Assembly (NCBI GenBank): GCA_964371935.1
Contig: CAYJOT010000009.1
Coordinates: 1-23,736, forward strand
Length of the DNA: 23,736 nt
Direction of reading: 5' to 3'
Origin: JACQRW01 sp964371935
GTDB lineage: Bacteria > Patescibacteriota > Minisyncoccia > Sungbacterales > HO2-52-23
Position numbers and translations under genes: made by a program. Shown one piece after another: positions 21,092 through 23,736 of the stretch (positions are counted from its first letter, which is position 1; each line of letters opens with the position of its first letter). The notes under the pieces are model-generated. The model did no database searches and was not told the origin of the DNA. It saw nothing but the letters and a program-made list of their open reading frames with translations.

Positions 21092-21124
21092 AACAAAAAC
21101 CCCTTGGCTTTGGCAGCCAAGAGG
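21092..21124 (-). terminator. Attenuator terminator of the aromatic unit
   Basis: On the minus strand CCTCTTGGCT (21115-21124) pairs with AGCCAAGGGG (21100-21109), followed by TTTTTGTT. GGTTTGAA (21123-21130) overlaps the base of the stem and can instead pair with TCCAAACC (21159-21166) in the leader. Confidence 0.85.
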
Positions 21125-21145
21125 TTTGAAGTCAGGTGAATCTAC

Positions 21146-21247
21146 TTATACCATACTTTCCAAACCACTAAGCCGCCTTCTGCCAAGAAAGATAAAAAGG
21201 TTGACCCACATAAAATAGAAAGCGGAGTGATTTGAAATACTGTCCAT
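21146..21247 (-). CDS. Aromatic-rich leader peptide (33 residues)
   Basis: Begins MDSISNHS, continues AFYFMWVNLFIFLGRRR and ends LSGLESMV: four Phe, one Tyr and one Trp within 11 residues. A longer in-frame opening upstream (to 21379) passes through the promoter and is not used. In the RNA, CUUUCU within the Phe/Leu codons (21186-21191) can pair with GGAAAG (21156-21161), and the segment GGUUUGGA (21159-21166) can alternatively pair with UUCAAACC (21123-21130) at the foot of the terminator. This gives a 1:2 / 2:3 / 3:4 switch. The start is 22 nt from the -10 box, with only a weak Shine-Dalgarno. Confidence 0.6.
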   Translation of the reverse strand: MDSISNHSAFYFMWVNLFIFLGRRRLSGLESMV

Positions 21248-21269
21248 ATCTCTAAAACTTATTGTTGCT

Positions 21270-21297
21270 ACAATATCAAACCCACAAATTTTGTCAA
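21270..21297 (-). promoter_or_regulatory. Promoter of the aromatic attenuator unit
   Basis: Perfect TTGACA (21292-21297), 16-nt spacer, TATTGT (21270-21275). The TGA stop of the upstream prephenate-dehydratase-like gene (21294-21296) lies inside the -35 box. Confidence 0.65.
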
Positions 21298-21761
21298 CAC
21301 CGCCCCCGTGGAAAACTAAAATCCCCTGCGATTGGCAGATCAACCTCGTTTGCAACACGCAAAAAGGTTGGCGAAACATTAAGCCAGAATCTGACCACCT
21401 CCATCACTAAGCCCGCAGTACTATTGCGTATCGCAACGACACCAATAGTATTGGGGTCCTTTGCACAATCCAATTGCGCAAAGACTTCTTCGTGGCTTTT
21501 ACAAAACACGATTTCCCTTTGTGCGTGAAAGTAGCGTTTATTGATCTGGTGCGCCACTTGATGGCCGTATGTCCCTTCTGGACCCAAGCAGAATATCTGC
21601 ATACCTTGCTCCTCTCTAATGGAGTGTGGTTGCGTTAAAGAAAGTCCACTTTGAGCAACAATGGCCATGCCCTCCATCTTTTTGATAAAGGCGATGGTTT
21701 TGATCCCTTCTTTAGCCAATGTTTCTGGGCTGAACTTGGGGTTGAATGATTTCTTTTCCAT
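21294..21761 (-). CDS. Truncated prephenate dehydratase-like protein (first lobe only)
   Basis: 155 residues, with AGAGGAG about 8 nt before the ATG. Residues 55-145 match the start of the PheA prephenate dehydratase domain: IFCLGPEGTYGHQVAHQINK, FCKSHEEVFAQLDCAKDPNT, IGVVAIRNSTAGLVMEVVRF and ANEVDLPIAG. The family motif IENSxxG appears as IRNSTAG (Glu to Arg). The second lobe with the catalytic TRF motif and the ACT regulatory domain are absent; the frame closes with a TGA inside the next unit's promoter. The first ~50 residues are extra. PheA converts prephenate to phenylpyruvate in Phe synthesis. A Phe-rich attenuator directly upstream agrees with that pathway, but this protein alone is unlikely to be catalytic. 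Confidence 0.7.
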   Translation of the reverse strand: MEKKSFNPKFSPETLAKEGIKTIAFIKKMEGMAIVAQSGLSLTQPHSIREEQGMQIFCLGPEGTYGHQVAHQINKRYFHAQREIVFCKSHEEVFAQLDCAKDPNTIGVVAIRNSTAGLVMEVVRFWLNVSPTFLRVANEVDLPIAGDFSFPRGRC

Positions 21762-21777
21762 TCAGTGACTCCTCTCT

Positions 21778-21803
21778 ATGATTCTTAAAGATGATTCTTA
21801 AAG
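21778..21803. repeat. 13-bp tandem repeat in the leader of the prephenate-dehydratase-like gene
   Basis: ATGATTCTTAAAG occurs twice head to tail (21778-21790, 21791-21803), between the attenuator terminator and the Shine-Dalgarno. Confidence 0.8.
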
Positions 21804-21814
21804 TTGTAAAGGAA

Positions 21815-21848
21815 CAAAAAAGCTCCCAGACACAATCTGGAAGCTTTG
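21815..21848 (-). terminator. Attenuator terminator (3:4 stem) of the Phe unit
   Basis: On the minus strand AAAGCTTCCAGA-TTGTG-TCTGGGAGCTTTTTT: a long stem with one internal mismatch and a run of T. The first arm overlaps CCAAAGCTTCC (21839-21849), which can pair with the leader instead. Confidence 0.88.
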
Positions 21849-21883
21849 GTATGAGTCGTTGAGTTGCGGTTTTTTACGCTAAA

Positions 21884-21970
21884 TTATCCATAACGGCACA
21901 TTCCAAAACTCCCAGCGGGCTGGGTAAAGAAAAAGAAATTAAACGAGTTTTGGAAGGGTCTTATTGTCAT
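21884..21970 (-). CDS. Phe-rich leader peptide (28 residues)
   Basis: Begins MTIRPFQNS, then FNFFFFTQPAG, and ends SFGMCRYG; seven Phe in all, four of them consecutive. The start lies 9 nt after the -10 box. Perfect 11-bp arms TTCCAAAACTC (minus strand, 21945-21955) and GAGTTTTGGAA (21901-21911) flank the Phe run, with a CCAGC/GCTGG hairpin inside. The second arm can also pair as GGAGUUUUGG with CCAAAGCUUCC of the terminator (ten pairs, one bulge). This is the textbook pheA leader logic: stalling at Phe codons breaks the first stem, and the antiterminator forms. The target is the prephenate-dehydratase-like gene. Confidence 0.82.
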   Translation of the reverse strand: MTIRPFQNSFNFFFFTQPAGSFGMCRYG

Positions 21971-21979
21971 AACTTAGTG

Positions 21980-22009
21980 CCAATACAGCAGAAGCAGAAT
22001 TCTTGTCAA
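21980..22009 (-). promoter_or_regulatory. Promoter of the Phe attenuator unit
   Basis: Perfect TTGACA (22004-22009), 18-nt spacer, TATTGG (21980-21985); 9 nt to the leader ATG. The promoter starts 22 bp beyond the end of the second alaX gene. Confidence 0.65.
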
Positions 22010-22030
22010 GTAGTCGTTATAAATCGTTAA

Positions 22031-22759
22031 TCATCTTTCAACATCATATCCCACACGAATATTCTCACCCTCTGCTTTAACTTTTCTAATAGTCATGGGG
22101 CGAATATCGCCAAGGTGGCTGATGTGTGTCCCACCACACGGAACTCCAAAATCACCATACATGACAACTCGCGCAGGTTTTCCCTCGGGAATATAATCGG
22201 GAACAAAATGACAAACTTCTTTCATTTTTTCTTTGTCTATAAAAAGAAGTTTTGTTTCCCGATTTTCCTCAACAAATTTGTTGCACAAATTTTCAATATC
22301 AGTTTTCAATTTTTCTTTATCTAGCCCATCAAAGTTTCCGGCATATTCAACATATGGACCCTCTGGAAAATGATAACCCTTTCCCGGCACCCAGTTAAGT
22401 TTTAGAGCGGTGACCGCCATGTCAACAACATGACCAGCCGAGTGAATACGGCTATGCAATTCGCGGCGCACACTATCAACCAAACATTTGACCTCATCGC
22501 CAACGTTAAGCGCACCGTTCTCAAATTTACCGATATGTTTTACAACGCCATCAACAAAGCGCACTTCTTCAACTGTGAACTTTCCAGAATGCCCCTCAAT
22601 AATTCCTTTATCGTAGGGCTGTCCTCCGCCTTGCGGATAAAAAATGGTTTGATTCAGAATAATAATATCTCTGTTATTCTCGTTGATTACTTCCACAACC
22701 GTAGCATCAGTGTTGAGTAAAGTGAAATCCTCAAGGTAAAGAAGTTTGGTTTGCTGCAT
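22031..22759 (-). CDS. AlaX-type alanyl-tRNA editing protein, canonical copy
   Basis: 242 residues. ILNQTIFYPQGGGQPYDKG, ELHSRIHSAGHVVDMAV (HxxxH zinc pair), KGYHFPEGPYVEYAG and VPCGGTHISHLGDIRPMTIR (CxxxH zinc pair). The zinc-binding set is complete, unlike the paralogue at 14785-15510, so this copy is the better candidate for clearing Ser-tRNA-Ala or Gly-tRNA-Ala. Its sequence is more A/T-rich than its paralogue and its DNA differs, so the pair is an old duplication or one copy came by transfer. It has its own promoter with 8 nt between the -10 box and the ATG. Confidence 0.93.
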   Translation of the reverse strand: MQQTKLLYLEDFTLLNTDATVVEVINENNRDIIILNQTIFYPQGGGQPYDKGIIEGHSGKFTVEEVRFVDGVVKHIGKFENGALNVGDEVKCLVDSVRRELHSRIHSAGHVVDMAVTALKLNWVPGKGYHFPEGPYVEYAGNFDGLDKEKLKTDIENLCNKFVEENRETKLLFIDKEKMKEVCHFVPDYIPEGKPARVVMYGDFGVPCGGTHISHLGDIRPMTIRKVKAEGENIRVGYDVER

Positions 22760-22767
22760 ATAAATCT

Positions 22768-22796
22768 AGATTATCCAATAAGAAGAAACTTTTCAA
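22768..22796 (-). promoter_or_regulatory. Promoter of the second alaX
   Basis: TTGAAA (22791-22796), 17-nt spacer, TAATCT (22768-22773), 8 nt before the ATG at 22759. Confidence 0.6.
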
Positions 22797-22802
22797 TAGA
22801 TG

Positions 22803-22860
22803 TAAAATAAAAATTTGTTGAGGGAGCGCGCGGCGATATATTCGCCATGCGCGCTCCCTC
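22803..22860 (-). terminator. Very strong terminator closing the 23.1-kb leader unit
   Basis: Perfect 12-bp arms GAGGGAGCGCGC (22820-22831) and GCGCGCTCCCTC (22849-22860), with an inner GGCGA/TCGCC, followed on the minus strand by AACAAATTTTTATTTT. It protects alaX from read-through. Confidence 0.85.
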
Positions 22861-22863
22861 GCT

Positions 22864-22926
22864 TCAGTAGTAGGGGCGTGGGACGGGACCCACACCCCTA
22901 CCCTGTGTTTCCTTATGGAGTTCCAT
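22864..22926 (-). CDS. Tiny 20-residue reading frame with a good Shine-Dalgarno
   Basis: Begins MELHKETQG and ends PVPRPYY. AAAGGAG stands 5 nt before the ATG. The Shine-Dalgarno and the start lie in a perfect hairpin GGAGTTCC-TAT-GGAACTCC (22917-22935), with the ATG spanning loop and stem. Most of the frame is encoded by an imperfect palindrome (22871-22900), so it may be the truncated head of a lost gene rather than a functional peptide. It is the only reading frame with a good start between the leader D terminator and the next terminator. Confidence 0.4.
   Translation of the reverse strand: MELHKETQGRGVGPVPRPYY
22871..22900. repeat. 30-bp imperfect palindrome
   Basis: TAGGGGCGTGGG (22871-22882) and CCCACACCCCTA (22889-22900) pair with a single mismatch around ACGGGA. 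It may be another dispersed palindromic element, here forming the end of the 20-residue frame. Confidence 0.65.
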
Positions 22927-23051
22927 AGGAACTCCTTTCTTCAAAATGAACCGCGTCTGCGAGCCGATCAAGCCTCACTCCACTTGATCAGCGCAGCGAC
23001 CAGACAATAAAACGCTTTTACAACCTGATCGCTATGCTGATTTCTCTCTGT
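22927..23051. other. Non-coding stretch with a small hairpin
   Basis: Between the leader D terminator and the 20-residue frame. GATCAAG (22966-22972) and CTTGATC (22983-22989) form a 7-bp hairpin. A minus-strand open stretch containing HSDQVVKAFYCLVAALIKWS has no start codon and is not called as a gene. Confidence 0.4.
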
Positions 23052-23083
23052 AAAAACAAAAACTCCTCTTTGGGGAGAGGAGT
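23052..23083 (-). terminator. Terminator behind leader D
   Basis: Perfect 8-bp stem ACTCCTCT/AGAGGAGT (23062-23069, 23076-23083), loop of six, then TTTTTGTTTTTA on the minus strand. Confidence 0.88.
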
Positions 23084-23109
23084 CGGGGATGCATGCTGTG
23101 TCGCTTGTC

Positions 23110-23208
23110 TTACGCTTTCTTCACGCCAATCGCATCAAACCAACCCCTTCCGGTAAAGAAGAAGTAGTGCTTAAAGAAAGCGAAATATGTTTGGCCAATG
23201 GATTTCAT
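23110..23208 (-). CDS. Phe/Tyr-rich leader peptide D (32 residues)
   Basis: Begins MKSIGQTYFAFFKHYFFF and ends WFDAIGVKKA: seven Phe, two Tyr and one Trp. It starts 10 nt after the -10 box. CGCTTTCTT in the first Phe codons (minus strand, 23174-23182) is perfectly complementary to AAGAAAGCG at the end of the frame (23113-23121). A terminator follows 26 nt after the stop. This fits a Phe-type attenuator leader, but I could not find a convincing antiterminator pairing, and the gene it once controlled seems missing. Confidence 0.62.
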   Translation of the reverse strand: MKSIGQTYFAFFKHYFFFTGRGWFDAIGVKKA

Positions 23209-23218
23209 ATCTATGTTG

Positions 23219-23247
23219 AGAGTATTCCAATCTGAAAAATCTGTCAA
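23219..23247 (-). promoter_or_regulatory. Promoter of leader D
   Basis: Perfect TTGACA (23242-23247), 17-nt spacer, TACTCT (23219-23224), 10 nt before the leader ATG. Confidence 0.65.
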
Positions 23248-23295
23248 TGGCAATATTGAGAGGGCTATTTATATGAGAAGGTGCGGTGATCGTTG

Positions 23296-23391
23296 CTACT
23301 TCCGGTGCGGCCGAGCGCTCAAAGAGATCGTGGCCCAGATCAGAAAACCGATCACCAGCACACCAAGATAGATGATGATGGATGTGTCCAT
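23296..23391 (-). CDS. Possible 31-residue single-span membrane protein
   Basis: MDTSIIIYLGVLVIGFLIWA followed by TISLSARPHRK: one hydrophobic helix (residues 4-23) with a basic tail, a plausible inside-positive micro-membrane protein. The ATG at 23391 lies 14 nt after the stop of the histidine phosphatase gene; a longer in-frame opening to 23535 overlaps that gene and is less likely. TAGTAT ends 7 nt before the ATG, but no good -35 or Shine-Dalgarno is seen. No family recognised. Confidence 0.4.
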   Translation of the reverse strand: MDTSIIIYLGVLVIGFLIWATISLSARPHRK

Positions 23392-23404
23392 AGGTGTGAT
23401 ACTA

Positions 23405-23736
23405 CTATAGACGCATGAACTGCGATAACGCCTCATCTGTAGCAAATCCTTGGAGATAATCGTTTCGACCCGTGGTTTCAAACATTTCTGTGGAAAACAC
23501 GACGGGCTTTCCTTGGTTGCGAATATATATCTCAATAATGCGCATTATAAAATCATGCGTTACAAACAGCGATGAGCTTTCTTCTTTTTTGGCTGTTTCA
23601 AATAGCTCACGCACTCGTCCATAAGCATCATGCGCAGATTCACAATCGTTGCGGCCGTTTGCAATTCCGGTTAGTACGCGACTATTCAATTCTGAAAGCG
23701 TAAATGAGTTTCGTTCTTGTTCATCATAGAGCGAGC
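23405..23736 (-). CDS. Histidine phosphatase (phosphoglycerate mutase-like), C-terminal part
   Basis: The reading frame is open to the window edge, so the N-terminus with the RHG motif lies outside. The visible part reads SLYDEQERNSFTLSELNSRV, then ESAHDAYGRVRELFETAK and SSSLFVTHDFIMRIIEIYI. It matches the ES...R...F and (L/V)xVTHxxxxR elements of the branch; the second catalytic His is in VTHDF. Members remove phosphate from sugars, nucleotides or proteins; the substrate is unknown. A TTG at 23689 should not be taken as the start, because the homologous region continues upstream. Confidence 0.72.
   Translation of the reverse strand, partial: SLYDEQERNSFTLSELNSRVLTGIANGRNDCESAHDAYGRVRELFETAKKEESSSLFVTHDFIMRIIEIYIRNQGKPVVFSTEMFETTGRNDYLQGFATDEALSQFMRL

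Noticed and set aside
21248..21379. Upstream in-frame opening of the aromatic leader frame (frame 21146-21379, 77 codons)
   Set aside because: The upstream part overlaps the prephenate-dehydratase-like gene and the promoter; only the last 34 codons lie in the predicted transcript.
22927..23070. Reading frame containing FYCLVAALIKWSEA on the minus strand
   Set aside because: It has no start codon or Shine-Dalgarno after the leader D terminator.
17679..23250. Integron-like cassette array or CRISPR array
   Set aside because: The units are not bounded by a common attC-like or repeated sequence, no integrase is present, and there are no regularly spaced direct repeats.
7543..23736. tRNA or rRNA genes in the intergenic gaps
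   Set aside because: The gaps were read on both strands for acceptor/T-arm signatures and rRNA-like blocks; none was convincing.

Overview
The window looks like a chromosomal piece from a small-genome bacterium of the Candidate Phyla Radiation (Patescibacteria, probably Parcubacteria-like). This is an inference from gene content and style: a short HrcA, a pseudopilin-like protein, a FemAB-type transferase, two stand-alone AlaX editing proteins, very short intergenic gaps and many promoters whose -10 box lies only 6-10 nt from the start codon. TGA is used as a stop (dnaB and others), so the code is not the recoded Gracilibacteria/Absconditabacteria one.

Layout. 1-5097: heat-shock region on the minus strand, hrcA-grpE behind a perfect CIRCE operator, then a convergent plus-strand membrane/winged-helix-like gene, then dnaK, a membrane protein and the 5' end of dnaJ. 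5126-7542: corA and cysS, overlapping, plus strand. 7670-10477: a pseudopilin-like gene, the replication/repair pair dnaB-recR, and rplU. 10531-14764: four plus-strand genes joined by overlaps (MurF-like ligase, alpha/beta hydrolase, DegT-type aminotransferase, FemAB-like transferase), probably acting on the cell wall or envelope. 14785-17247: alaX, a pyrE-like phosphoribosyltransferase and a SAM hydroxide adenosyltransferase-like gene, minus strand. 17311-17646: a VapBC-type remnant with an intact antitoxin and only the C-terminus of the PIN toxin.

17679-23250 is an accessory stretch, almost all on the minus strand. It contains four units with the same plan: TTGACA promoter, a short leader peptide rich in Leu or Phe/aromatic residues, then a rho-independent terminator. 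Three of them (Leu-type near 18.2 kb, aromatic near 21.2 kb, Phe near 21.9 kb) also show alternative pairings fitting the classical 1:2 / 2:3 / 3:4 ribosome-mediated attenuator. Behind the terminators come a 77-codon orphan, a 460-residue ATP-grasp-like protein and a prephenate-dehydratase-like protein cut to its first lobe. The fourth (near 23.1 kb) has only a 20-residue reading frame behind it. An M20 peptidase and a second alaX lie between these units. This cluster of amino-acid attenuators is the most interesting feature of the window.

A second theme is palindromic elements inserted in frame inside conserved genes: grpE and cysS carry the same 30-nt element read in the same frame, and other palindromes sit in cysS and recR. 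A third is apparent leaderless initiation, with a -10 box exactly 6 nt before the ATG at several genes. All functional calls come from reading motifs by eye; no search was run.
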